Shown piece after piece: positions 35,338 through 46,455 of a DNA stretch of 62,227 nucleotides. The notes beneath the pieces were generated by a model. It searched no databases. It had not been told where the DNA came from and was given only the letters and a program-made list of their open reading frames with translations. Source of the DNA: Paramecium sonneborni (lineage: Eukaryota; Ciliophora; Oligohymenophorea; Peniculida; Parameciidae); NCBI GenBank assembly GCA_905182985.1, contig CAJJDN010000005.1, positions 611,791 to 674,017 on the forward strand, written 5' to 3'. Position 1 is the stretch's first letter. Each line of letters starts with the position of its first letter. The position numbers and the translations under genes were made by a program.

Positions 35338-37921
35338 ATGCAATCAGAGAGAGAGGAGGATATGAATTAGAACAAAAATAGATTAATCTAAATAGTTGAT
35401 TGGAAAGAAGAGATAAAAAATAAATAAGTAATTTATATAGAACCTAATTAATTTAAATAAAAAGGCAGGAATTTTAATCAAAGAAATTATGGAGTTACAA
35501 TAGATTATAGATTTATAAATACAATTTTAGAGAATGATTTTTTAGAGAGTCAGCATTTACAATTTTATATGAATGTATTCAAAGAAGTGTATAAGAAAAA
35601 AATAGCAGCAGCTTTTTGTCATTTTTTTTCAGAATTTTATACATAATCAACTGAATAAATATATTTAAATTTTAATAACTTTAATAAAAAGGATGATGAG
35701 AAAATTTAAAATGAATATTAACATTAATAATTAAAATAATAAAGTTAAAAACCAATATAATTGGCTCAACCTGATGAAATCAAAAAAAAAATTGAAGACT
35801 AACCAGAAATAAAAATTGTATAAATTAAAGAGGACAAAAATTAAATGTAACAATAATTAAAAACTGATTAAAATGAAGATCGATAATAAAATGATAGTGA
35901 AAATATTGAAGCTGCAAAAGAAATTGAAAAAACAAATATTATGAATAATGAAGACATAAACTAAATTTCTCAATAATAAAATATTGAATAACATGAAGTT
36001 CAATAAAAAAATGATAGTAAAATTATTGAAGCTGAAAAACAAATTGAAAAAACAAATACTATGAATAATGAAGACAAAAATTAAAATCCAGTTATTAATG
36101 AAGACACTAACGAGAAGAAACAATAATAAAATACTGAATAACATGAAGATCAATAAAAAAATGATAGTAAAATTATTGAAGCTGAAAAACAAATTGAAAA
36201 AACAAATACTATAAATAATGAAGACAAAAATTAAAATCCAGTTATTAATGAAGACACTAACGAGAAGAAACAATAATAAAATACTGAATAACATGAAGAT
36301 CAATAAAAAAATGATAGTAAAATTATTGAAGCTGAAAAACAAATTGAAAAAACAAATACTATAAATAATGAAGACAAAAATTAAAATCCAGTTATTGATG
36401 AAGACACTAACGAAAAGAAACAATAATAAAATACTGAATAACATGAAGATCAATAAAAAAATGATAGTAAAATTATTGAAGCTGAAAAACAAATTGAAAA
36501 AACAAATACTATAAATAATGAAGACAAAAATTAAAATCCAGTTATTGATGAAGACACTAACGAAAAGAAACAATAATAAAATACTGAATAACATGAAGAT
36601 CAATAAAAAAATGATAGTAAAATTATTGAAGCTGAAAAACAAATTGAAAAAACAAATACTATAAATAATGAAGACAAAAATTAAAATCCAGTTATTGATG
36701 AAGACACTAACGAAAAGAAACAATAATAAAATACTGAATAACATGAAGATCAATAAAAAAATGATAGTAAAATTATTGAAGCTGAAAAACAAATTGAAAA
36801 AACAAATACTATAAATAATGAAGACAAAAATTAAAATCCAGTTATTAATGAAGACACTAACGAGAAGAAACAATAATAAAATACTGAATAACATGAAAAT
36901 CAATAAAAAAATGATAGTAAAATTATTGAAGCTGAAAAACAAATTGAAAAAACAAATACTATAAATAATGAAGACAAAAATTAAAATCCAGTTATTGATG
37001 AAGACACTAACGAAAAGAAACAATAATAAAATACTGAATAACATGAAGATCAATAAAAAAATGATAGTAAAATTATTGAAGCTGAAAAACAAATTGAAAA
37101 AACAAATACTATGAATAATGAAGACTAAAATTAAAATCCAGTTATTAATGAAGACACTAACGAGAAGAAACAATAATAAAATACTGAATAACATGGAGAT
37201 TAAAAAAAAGATGAATCAAATAGCCTTGCTAGTACTCAACTCTAACTTTAATTTGATTAAAAAAAATAAAATACAGAACATATAAATCCTTAACAAAATT
37301 CTTAAAAATAAACTCAGACTTAACAAAATCCTTAATAAGAAACATAAATTTAACAAAATACTTAATAAAAAAAGTAATTTACATTTGTCGTCACAAATAT
37401 GTTTATTGACAAACCTAAAAAAGAAAAATTTTAAATTAATAAATTACCTGATTTATTAAAATAATTTGCTGAAATGAATAATCTCACTTCTATTTAGGAT
37501 TTAAAAACTTAAGATTTTTTATATTTCCCTATTAATTTAAGTTAAGCTCATTGGATAAGTGCCGTTATTAATTTAATAGATAAGAAAATATATTATTTTG
37601 ACTCATATTATGAAAGTGTTGATTCTGATGTAAAAGAAGGCATATTTAAAATACTAGAGAGTTTAGATTTTGACCGCAATTCTTTTTAATTTGAACCAAA
37701 ATGGAATAAATAATTAAATGGGTAAAATATATTTTTAAATTAGATATGATTGTGGTATCTTTATTTTATTATCATTATTATTCACTTATTAAGGAGATTT
37801 AAAGTATCCATATAATTAGAGTAGAGCGACTTAATTTAGATCTAGAATTTTATACGATTTGGCTATTGTTGGTTCTTAGATGTAATTAACATAAGAATTA
37901 TTTTAATCAATAATAAAATGA
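35338..37921 (+). CDS. Ulp1/SENP-type cysteine protease (C48) with long tandem-repeat region, 853 aa
   Basis: Starts MQSEREEDMNQ. The N-terminal 170 residues are helical. About 410 residues follow made of eight near-identical 50-residue units plus one diverged unit (36001-37200 and just before). Then comes a Gln-rich linker, and from about residue 690 a C48 peptidase domain: DFLYFPINLSQAHWISAVI (His), DKKIYYFDSYYES (Asp), and KQLNGYDCGIFIL (Gln and catalytic Cys). The last block is created by removing a 22-nt intron near 37724, and the total is exactly 854 codons. Such enzymes process SUMO or remove it from proteins. All catalytic residues are present, so it should be active. Whether its substrate is SUMO or another ubiquitin-like protein is not decidable here. 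Confidence 0.88.
36001..37200 (+). repeat. Eight tandem 150-bp units inside the Ulp1-like gene
   Basis: Units start at 36001, 36151, 36301, 36451, 36601, 36751, 36901 and 37051. They differ at only a few positions (for example AAT/GAT giving Asn/Asp, GAG/GAA silent). Each encodes a 50-residue charged module with segments such as KIIEAEKQIEKTN and NEDKNQNPVI. The unit is a multiple of three, so copy number can change without breaking the frame. A ninth, diverged unit lies just upstream (about 35870-36000). The antisense strand is also open through the array, which is a by-product. Confidence 0.95.
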
Positions 37922-38109
37922 AAATTTATATCATTTAAAATATGAAAATAATTATATAAATCCTGATAAAAATAATTTAATATAATCATTTAAACTACGA
38001 TAAAATAATAAATTATAATCACTAATAAAAAGTTTGAAATTAAAAATTACTATTTATATATCTACTTAAAAATTATAAATGAATGTTATAAAAAAAAATT
38101 TCTGCCTTT

Positions 38110-38740
38110 AAATAAATAAAATTGGGTATTAAAAGTCTGAATTCTTTTAACCAGTAAGAGAGAAGATACAGACTCATCATAAGTAAGAGAATAAAAGTTA
38201 CTATTTCAAGTGATGGAGTAACAATTTTTAATTGATTAGAAGTTTTTCATCCTGTTGCTAGAGTTTTGATAGTAATTGCTAAAGATGACGAGATTATGTT
38301 AGAAATTTAAAATTTAACTTTACATTTTATACAACTCTTTTTGGCAGCAGAATTGTTAGAAGAGCTAAAAAATTTATAGAAGGAGAAATACATCCATAAA
38401 TTAGAAAAAATTGTCATGGGGGGAGCTATTGAATTAGAGATTTCTAGATTACTTAGATATTATGCAAGGTCAGTTACAGGAAAAGCTTAATATATTGTAA
38501 ATTCTTTTTTTGCAAGTGCTCTGAAGCATTTATAACATATCAAAGAAATGCTGATTCAATTCTATTGAAATTTGAACAAATTGAGATAAAAAAACCTGTC
38601 TAAGTGTGGAAGAAAGCAAATGATATGGGATTGATATTAATGGTATTTAATCTTTTGTAACCCGCTTTTGTCAAAAGAAAGATGCTATCTTATCGATTGA
38701 TGAAAGAGTTAAAAAATTTAATATAAAGATTTATATTTAA
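38110..38740 (+). pseudogene. Decayed CCT7 (TCP-1 eta chaperonin) pseudogene
   Basis: Conserved CCT-eta blocks appear in order but with the domain between them missing. EDTDSSQ near 38170 corresponds to EGTDTSQ. KVTISSDGVTIFN, then a TGA, then LEVFHPVARVLIVIAK corresponds to the N-terminal equatorial part. LLAAELLEELK follows with GDGTTS lost, then a jump of about 200 codons to MGGAIELEISRLLRYYARSV. After a TGA and a frame change, DSILLKF and PAFVKRKMLSYRLMKEL follow. There is no intact frame. Intact CCT genes must lie elsewhere. Paramecium genomes keep many such relics after whole-genome duplications, which is the likely origin. Confidence 0.8.
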
Positions 38741-38859
38741 GTATATAGATTTTATGCTTTATAATTATTTTAAATATTTAAACAATAATATAAATTTTTA
38801 TATATAAAATTCTTTTTAATATGATTATGGTTTTATGATTATTATATTTAACAATTGAA

Positions 38860-39100
38860 TCATTCCTCTCTTAATGGTACAATTGCTGGTGCTACAATTT
38901 TTAATACTTCCACTAATCTTCTGTGGCAATTCAATACAGCCTAATGATCGCTATCCTAAAACTTTCCAACAGGTCTTTAGCCTAATCAATCATTTAATTA
39001 TTTTTAAACCTGTTATTTATTTATAACAAACTCTAAATAGTCTATTTACTGTCTCTTGATTTGCAATTGATAAAATACGGTCAGCTTATGCTTCACTCAT
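38860..39100 (-). CDS. Small protein resembling a mitochondrial small Tim, 70 aa
   Basis: Starts MSEAQADRILSIAN at 39100. A 28-nt intron gives exactly 71 codons to TGA 38860-38862. The layout is like the Tim8/9/10/13 chaperones of the mitochondrial intermembrane space: a helix with FRVCYKQI, a turn, and a second helix with NCHRRLVEVLKIV. Those proteins carry two CX3C pairs; here each motif keeps only its first Cys, so disulphides could not form in the normal way. The weak match means it may be an unrelated helical hairpin protein. Confidence 0.45.
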
Positions 39101-39175
39101 CTTTGCAAAATTAATTTTATATAAATATTATCACAGAATTTATGATATTTACAGATTTTCTCTCTTAATATTTAT

Positions 39176-39805
39176 TCAATAATTCCTCAATTAGTAATTA
39201 ATTTCATGGTAAATTATTTGCTAAATTCTTGGAATAATTAGTTTGTTAAAGTAAATTTTATCTAATAATAAATCCAAGTGTGTACATGTTTGTATATTTT
39301 GAATTATATGAAATGATTCAATCAGTGGTTTAATCTCATGCAGAAACATCCAACTAGAATTTAATTAAATGTTTACGTCTATAGCTAAACAGGAAGCAAA
39401 AATTTCTAATATTCTTTCTCTATCTTATACTAAAAAAACCTTTTGAATAAGTATCCTTTAGGGTGTCCATAAATATAATGAAAATTGCGATGTTAATAGG
39501 ATATCGATCGAGAATATTAAATAAATCCAAAAATACTTTTTCAATATATTTACTCTTTCATAGTCGAATTTATCATGATAATTTGATAAATTATTCTTAC
39601 TACTATGTGAGATATGTTCTACTATTTAAGGTAAATGTCCCAAACCCCCCCCCCTGAATGTTCTAAATTTTTCGGACTTGTATTCACTAACATATATAAA
39701 TCCAGTTCTTTTTGCGTTAATTTATTATAATAAGTTATAATTATCTAACCTCCTTCCCAAAATAAAATATAAAAATCTCCAATTTTATACACTAAACAAC
39801 CTCAT
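39176..39805 (-). CDS. Hypothetical protein, about 209 aa
   Basis: ATG 39805 (MRLFSVQNWRF) opens a frame of 210 codons without introns to TGA 39176-39178. It passes through a G10 run (C10 on the + strand, 39645-39654), giving RGGGGLGHLPQIVEHI. A second frame is also open and protein-like before the run (LTQKELDLYMLVNTSPK), so a length error in the homopolymer cannot be excluded. The C-terminal part is helical (RERILEIFASCLAIDVN, HLDLLLDKIYFNKL). No family recognised. The length alone is not compelling in a one-stop code. Confidence 0.4.
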
Positions 39806-40431
39806 TTCCTTATACTCAAATAAAAAATTTAAATTTGTTACAAGATAAAGTGCCTCTGAAGACAACAAAATTATATAAATTGATATCTCAATTTATATAA
39901 ATCACGAAATCATCAAGGTATGTAATTTAATTATTTTATAATAAATCAAAAAAAATTATTTTAAAAATGATTTTTAAAACAGCTGATTGATTATTCAAAA
40001 TTAGAGCAATATAGAATAAATTTGATCATTATCACCTAACTTTTAAATAGCATTTTGATAATTTTAACCAAAACAAAATTTTTAAACGAAAAGGAACATT
40101 TATAAAAAAAATAAAAAAAAGATTGTTTATTGAAAAAAAAAGTAATATTAAAATCAATAAATACATGATTATGAATATTAAATTTAAAACATGGTTAACT
40201 TTATTAAAATAAAGTTTCGAAAATTATATTTTGATAGAGATTTAATTATTTAATGTCTTCAATGAAATCTAATAAGAATTTGTATTTAAATTGATCACTT
40301 AAATAAAATTAATTCAAATTTAAATGATCTAATTTAGTTATAATAAGTTTTCAATAAATAATTATGATGGGTTTTTGAGTTATTAATAAATTTTATTATT
40401 GGTTTTTAAATTTCTGCTATAATGAAGAGAG
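39806..40431. other. Divergent intergenic region
   Basis: About 620 very AT-rich bases with A runs between a minus-strand and a plus-strand gene. No gene-like frame was found. It should contain the promoter of the ABC transporter gene. Confidence 0.4.
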
Positions 40432-43400
40432 TAGGAATACAAGATGAGTCTGAATATAAAGAGCCTTTGCTAAATGATGAAAAATTTAAGGAATGCAATT
40501 TTTTGTTCACAAATATTAGTCCATTGATTGAACTCATAAATAGGAAATCAGATCAACTTGAGAATTCAGATTTGTAATACTTCTTGGAGCCGAATTTAAA
40601 ACCTCAAAAGGCAATAGATTTGGTTGAAAGGTATAAAGTAACTTAATCATAGAATATAAATGGAAGAATTAGAGAGAAGAAAAAGAAATAATATTAGTTT
40701 AGAGAGAGAATATCAAACTCCAACATTTTATATTTTTAAATCATTATTTCTTGGAAAATTTTCATTTATTGGATTGTTAACATTTACAGATAAAGCAATA
40801 TAGATTGGATCGGTATATCTGTTAGATTTAGTTACTGATTCGATCAAGGATTATAATCTTCCAGAAGAAAATCATTAGATTTTAAAACCAATTTTGTTAT
40901 TACTGACAATGACAATTGTCTATACATTTGGGACATACATAGAATCAATATCAAACAATTATTAAAATTAATTTACAACATTATTAAAAATAGTTGGGCA
41001 ATATTTGATATATTAGAAAGCTTTAAGAACAAAATACCTTTAGGAGACTGTATAAAAAGAAAAGACAGATAAAAAGGATGGAGATGAGGAATATGTAGCA
41101 AATGTAAATAATTTGTTAACAGTTGATATTGAAGAACTTTCTGGTATATATTGGGGTGTATTTGGATGTAATAAATATAGATTTAATAATAGTATCTTCA
41201 TCTTTGATCACAATCGGTTTAGCATTGTATATGTTATACCTGAAATTAGGGAATGCTATATGGACTGGATTGATAGTACTAGTTTGTGTTGTTATTTTTA
41301 ATTCATTTACAACGACATTGACAATTGTAAAAAATTAAATATTATTTAAGATGTTTTATCGAAAGGCTTTAGTCTAGAAAGATAGTAGATTAGCATTGTC
41401 ATCTGATGTAATAGAGGGTATGAAATAGATAAAATATTTATCTTGGGAATAAACATTTAACGATAAAATATTGGCGATTAGAAAAAAAGAGTTTGGATTT
41501 ATAAGATGGTAGAAAACAATCGATATTATAAATAATGTTTAATGGAGCAGTATAAGTTATATATTACTGTACTTTTTTTTGTCCAGTTATGTAGAGAAAA
41601 ATGGAGAGGATGCATTGAAATCAACAAATGTTTTCACAATAATTGCTTTATTTAATTTATTAACATTTCCTTTGGGAGTGATTCCTTATTCAGTTAATTA
41701 GTTAATAAATACTACTGTATCTTATAAGCGTATAAAGACATATTTGGATCTTAAAGAAATAAATGAGGAAGAAATAATAAGGTATAAAAATAGTATAGGA
41801 GAGGAGTATGTGATAGAAATTCCTTAGATAGCTTTCAAATGGCCATCAAAAGGACAGAACTCTGAAGAGAATGAAACCTTCTAATTGAGGTTAGCAGAAT
41901 TGAAAATAAAAAAGAATACATTGAATATGCTAATTGGAAGAATAGGATGTGGGAAGACAGCGTTATTAAATGCGATTTTAAATGAAATGGATGTAAAAGA
42001 ACAGAATTAAGATAGTTTGAAAGTGAAGGGAAGTTTAGCTTATGTGAGTTAAAATCATTGGTTGTAAAATATGTCAATAAGAGATAACATTTTATTTGGT
42101 AAGCCTTATGATAAAGAAATGTATAAGAAATGTATAGAAGCATGTGATTTAATGCCAGATTTGCTTACATTTCCAAAAAGGGATTAATATATTCTGGGTC
42201 CAGATGCAAAGAATATAAGTGGTGGATAAAAGCAAAGAATCTCATTATGTAGAGCTTTATATTAAAATTGTGATATCTACTTAATGGATGATATATTCTC
42301 TTCATTAGATATGCATGTTGCTGATAATGTGTTTAATAAAGGAATTAAACAAATGTTATTAGATTAAGGAAAGACAATTTTGATGATCACTTCTTAATTT
42401 AGATTTATAGAGATGTACAACAAATGCAACATTATTTATATGATTGATGGTTCTATTTGTTAAGATGAATAGTTGTTGAATGAATTTATGTCATAAGAGA
42501 AAGAGAAATAACATAAAATAGAACAAGAATAATTAGAAAAAGAAGAAAAAGAAGAAAAAAAATTAATCCATGAAAAACCAAAAGTTAAGTAATCTCAAGA
42601 AATTGACTTAGATTTACCTATATAAGAGTCTGATGATAAAAAAAAAAATGAAGTAGAGGAAGAAGAAAGAGAAAGTGGTGAAATTGCTGGAGATACTGTT
42701 TTATATTATATATCCTAAATGAGTTATGTTTTAGTAGCCATAGCTATATTATTTTCAATTGTTCTTATGTTGAGTAGAAACTTAATAGATTTCTGGATTA
42801 GGGCATAAATCAGTGTTGACAATCATACATTTGATTTTTTTGATGATTGGTTTGGAACTTCATTTAATAGTAAATTTTCTTGGCTGATTTCAATTATAGT
42901 TATGATTACATTTGTAAGTGGAACTGTTATGAAAATCTGCATCTTATTGGGTGGTTGGAGAACATTTAAACGTTTAAATCAAAGTATTATGAATTCGAAA
43001 ATGGTATTCTTTGATAATAATGCTTAAGGCAGAATTATCAATAGAATATCCAATGATACATTAATTGTTGATGATGAACTTCCTTGGTATGTTGAAGTAC
43101 TTATTATGTCATTACTTGCATGCATAGGTTATCCTATAGGAATTATCATTCTATTTCCTTGGCTCATTGTTATTATTATTATTGAACTTTTTGCTTTTAG
43201 ATGGTTGTAGAAATACTTTAGAAAAAGTAATCGAGATCTTAAAAGAATTCAATCAACCAATGAAGGTAAAGTTATTTCTCATCTCACTGAAACTACTTCA
43301 GGTTTAAGAACTATTAGAGCATTTGAAAAGTAAACATATTTTATTAGAGAATACATCTATAAACTAACTGAATCAATTTGCTCCTTTGTTAATAGTAGAA

Positions 43401-44562
43401 GAGTTAGTTACTGGTTATCTGTCAGATTACATTTACTAAGCAACTTAATTTTCTTATCTGTTTCAATCACAATAATTCTTATGATGCTCTTTTAAATTGA
43501 AATTGATTATGCTACTTGTGCTATGACACTTACTTATGCTGTTCTTATAGCTAATGAATTCAATGATACAATGAATTGGTTTACTTAAAGTGAAGCTAAA
43601 ATGGTGTCAGTAGAGAGAATTAGATAATATTTTAATAATCCTTAAGAACAATATAATAGTGTAGTTTAGTTAAATCCCTAAGTCACATAAATTATTAAAG
43701 TGCAAGTGCCACCTAAACCATAAAATGTTGATCCTAATTAATATGCAATAGTGTTTAATGATGTTACAATAACTTATGATAATGTTTTACAAAATCAAAA
43801 TGTCAAATATGCATTAAAGAACTTTACTTTATTTATTAAAAAAGGTGAGAAAATAGCCTTTGTAGGCAGAACAGGGTCCGGTAAAACTTCAATCTATAAT
43901 ATTTTATTCAGATTATATGATTTCCAACAAGGACAAATATTCATAAATGGTCATGATGTATTTTATTTTATTTAACAAAATATTAGATCTAAAAGATGTA
44001 ATTGAGAGATGTGAGATAATTATTATCTATAGTTCCTCAATTTGGATTCTTATACAATGCTACTTTGAGGGATAATATTGATCCATAAGGGATATTAACT
44101 AATGAATAAATTGAATCAGCATTTAATAATACATAATTTAGAATTAGAGGTATAATGGAGGATTCTACAAAAACAAATAATACAAGTTAAGAAGATATTT
44201 AGTAATCTTCAACAAATATTAATTTTATGATTGCTAAATCAGGAGGGAATCTATCAAATGGAGAGAAATAAGTAATAAATTTTATGAGAGTAATCTTATA
44301 AAATAAAGACATTGTTTGTTTAGATGAGGCAACTTCAAATATGGATCCAAAAACAGATGAAGAATTACATAAGACATTATTTGATTATGTATAGAGTAGT
44401 AATAGAACATTGCTTGTCATTACTCATAGACTTGAAAATATTTAATAATATGATAGAATTGCAGTTTTGGAAAAAGGAGAGATAGTCGAATTAGGAACAT
44501 ATGAAGAACTTATGTAAATGAATGGATGGTTTGTTAGATTGGTAAATTAAAATAATGAATGA
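40432..44562 (+). CDS. ABCC (MRP)-type ABC transporter, about 1,350 aa
   Basis: Starts MKRVGIQDESEYKEPLL and ends VRLVNQNNE. Two halves, each a membrane domain followed by a nucleotide-binding domain. TMD1 contains GLLTFTDKAIQIG and NVNNLLTVDIEELSGIYW. NBD1 has Walker A GRIGCGKTALLN, signature NISGGQKQRISLCRALY and Walker B IYLMDDIFSSLD. An acidic/Lys linker and TMD2 follow. NBD2 has Walker A GRTGSGKTSIYN, signature NLSNGEKQ and Walker B IVCLDEATSNMD, then the H-loop TLLVITHRL. Introns of 22 nt (near 40634), 25 nt (near 41156) and 29 nt (near 43960) fit. NBD1 has Asp where the catalytic Glu normally sits, typical for ABCC. Substrate unknown; conjugates, organic anions or drugs are usual for the family. 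Confidence 0.95.
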
Positions 44563-44583
44563 AAATATATATTTCAACCAAAC

Positions 44584-45516
44584 TCATTAAGCAACACGAA
44601 ATTTCATATTTTTTTTTATCTATTTCTCATTTTTTATTTAGACACTTTTATTTTACTTATCTTTTTTATCTTTGTCTTTAGTAAAAGAAATCTCTGATTT
44701 ATTTTCAGATGTATGATCTATATTTTTATTATAATCCCTCTTTTATTATTGATTATAAGATTAATTTGTTTAATAATGATTTTTATTTGTGTAAGTTCTT
44801 TGAGTTTGTTTGCTTTTACTTTAAGAATTTTAATAAGATTATTTTTTATAATTATTTTCTTTATTTTGATGAACATTTTCAAAGTGTTAAGAAGTTGAAG
44901 AATTTGAATCTTTATCTTTATCATTTGATTCAATATCATTCAAGAAATTTGCAGTTTTATAATATTTTTCTGTTTTTAAGTTTTATTTAGGGAAATTTGT
45001 TTTTTCTGTATCAGAAGGAGTATCTTAATCTTAAAGAAATAATTGATTAATTTGGTTTGAATTTTTTTAATAGTCATAAACAATAGCTTGAAAGGTATCA
45101 AGAATTCTGTTGCTTGCCAACCAAAAGCTTTTAGAATCATCCAAATTTTGTCTTATTTAATAAATAATTAATTACATATTGAGATTATGATTGGTGATTG
45201 ATTCTAAAAATTTAGAGAGATTAGGTAGAAGTAATGTTTATATTTAGGGGATATCAAATTATTAAAAAGCTTAAGAACATTTAGCATTAAATGGACAATT
45301 ATAACATGGATTTTCTTCTGAGATTCCAATTTATGCTCTCAATTATTTAAACAAGTGAATTTCAGATGATTATGAAGGATTATCAATAGGACAAGGCATA
45401 TTAATAATTCTACCTAGATCTCTTTTGAAAAATCTGTAATAAAAGTTACCTTTGGGTAGATCTTTAAAATTATGATTGAGGGATAGGAAATAAGCCTTAA
45501 ATAGTTATTATGACAT
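44584..45516 (-). CDS. Hypothetical protein with Cys motif, 310 aa
   Basis: Starts MSQQLFKAYFLSL at 45516; 311 codons without introns to TGA 44584-44586. The N-terminal 170 residues look folded: FYYRFFKRDLGRIINMPCP, a Cys cluster NPCYNCPFNAKC that could hold a metal, and helices with SFWLASNRILDTF. The C-terminal 130 residues are disordered, rich in Asn, Lys, Ser and Gln. I do not recognise the family. It lies 42 nt downstream of the acyl-carrier-like gene on the same strand and converges on the ABC transporter with 21 nt between stops. A mitochondrial location is possible but unproven. Confidence 0.6.
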
Positions 45517-45558
45517 AAATATAAATAATGTTTTAATTTGATATTATTTGATATTATG

Positions 45559-45972
45559 TCAATGACTGTCGTGATGGATGTTAACAATGTAAAAAGCAGT
45601 TTCAATACTAGAAACCAAGAAAGCTCTATCTTTGATTTCAATACCAAATTCTTTTTCAAGAGCATCATGAATATGAATACATGTGGCAACATCAACATAT
45701 CCTGCAGCATCATTCCAATTAGTATTAAATGTGATTGGAGTTGAATCCCACTAAAAAAGATTATGATTTGAAGATATACTCTTTCAGGATCAATTTTTCT
45801 TAATCTATCTCCAACTACTTTTATGATTCTTTTTGCTGTGATTGCTGGCTAAATTATAAAAGTTATTTAAATTGAATACATTGTTATAGACAGATCCATT
45901 AGGGAAATGATATGAATAAAGTGGGATTTGAGTTTACATAGTCTTTGCAAATGTAGATACTAATTTATTCAT
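45559..45972 (-). CDS. Acyl carrier protein-like (NDUFAB1 type) protein lacking the attachment Ser, 117 aa
   Basis: Starts MNKLVSTFAKTMQ at 45972, a likely mitochondrial presequence. Introns of 31 and 29 nt give exactly 118 codons to TGA 45559-45561. ITAKRIIKVVGDRLRKID matches helix I of acyl carrier proteins, and HDALEKEFGIEIKDRAF with SIETAFYIV matches helices II-III ('ALEEEFGIEI...D.A..I.T..D.V.YI'). Aligned on ALEKEF, the DSL motif that carries 4'-phosphopantetheine reads DVA, so Ser is Val. Such a protein could be a structural subunit, for example of respiratory complex I, but not a working acyl carrier. Confidence 0.75.
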
Positions 45973-46009
45973 ATTATTTTAAATTATTATTTATTGTATT
46001 AATATATAC

Positions 46010-46455
46010 TCATTGTTTCTTTGCTTATTATTTTTTAGGTTATGATTTCTTTGTTTCTTTTTCTTTTGTTTATTACTCTTTAGGTTATTATTTCTTTTAA
46101 TCTTTCTTTTCATCTTTTACTTCTACTTCAGCATCTTCTTTCAATTTTTTGATTCTTAACATTCCTTATTTTGCAGATAATCCAGCAGGTGTACTATAAT
46201 TGTTAATTATATTACTTAACTTCCCAAGCACCACCAGCTATTTATAAACCTGTTTATGTACATCTCCAAATACCTATTGCTTATCTCTTTAATGAATGCT
46301 ATTTATTATAATATATTTCATACAGCCCCAGTAAATGTATTGAAATATCTTTAATGCTATGAAATTTCAAACTTCTTTATAATCTTTCTTAATGATGCAC
46401 CATATCTTGTTCCATATTTTCCTGTAATTCCTACCTTCTTTGTCTTTTTAGTCAT
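46010..46455 (-). CDS. Divergent 60S ribosomal protein L37A (eL43), 132 aa
   Basis: Starts [20 protein letters not shown], an excellent match to eL43, and continues [38 protein letters not shown] and [14 protein letters not shown]. Introns of 25 and 22 nt give exactly 133 codons to TGA 46010-46012. Normal eL43 binds zinc through CPFC and CKSC. Here the first pair reads NTFT and the second CTQT, so three of four Cys are gone. The protein also has an extra tail of about 35 residues rich in Lys, Gln and Glu. It may be a paralogue relieved of zinc binding, or a lineage form of the protein. Confidence 0.88.

Noticed and set aside
35857..37194. A 445-codon minus-strand frame of repeated hydrophobic units
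   Set aside because: It is the antisense of the eight-unit repeat in the Ulp1-like gene. The 150-bp unit is a multiple of three, so any open antisense frame stays open through the array. The sense strand has the conserved protease domain and splicing.
36001..37200. CRISPR-like array
   Set aside because: The units are head-to-tail 150-bp coding repeats without unique spacers, in a eukaryotic gene.
44709..44990. Plus-strand Tyr/Phe-rich small frame
   Set aside because: Antisense to the 310-residue minus-strand gene, whose Asn/Lys/Ser-rich tail produces this composition.
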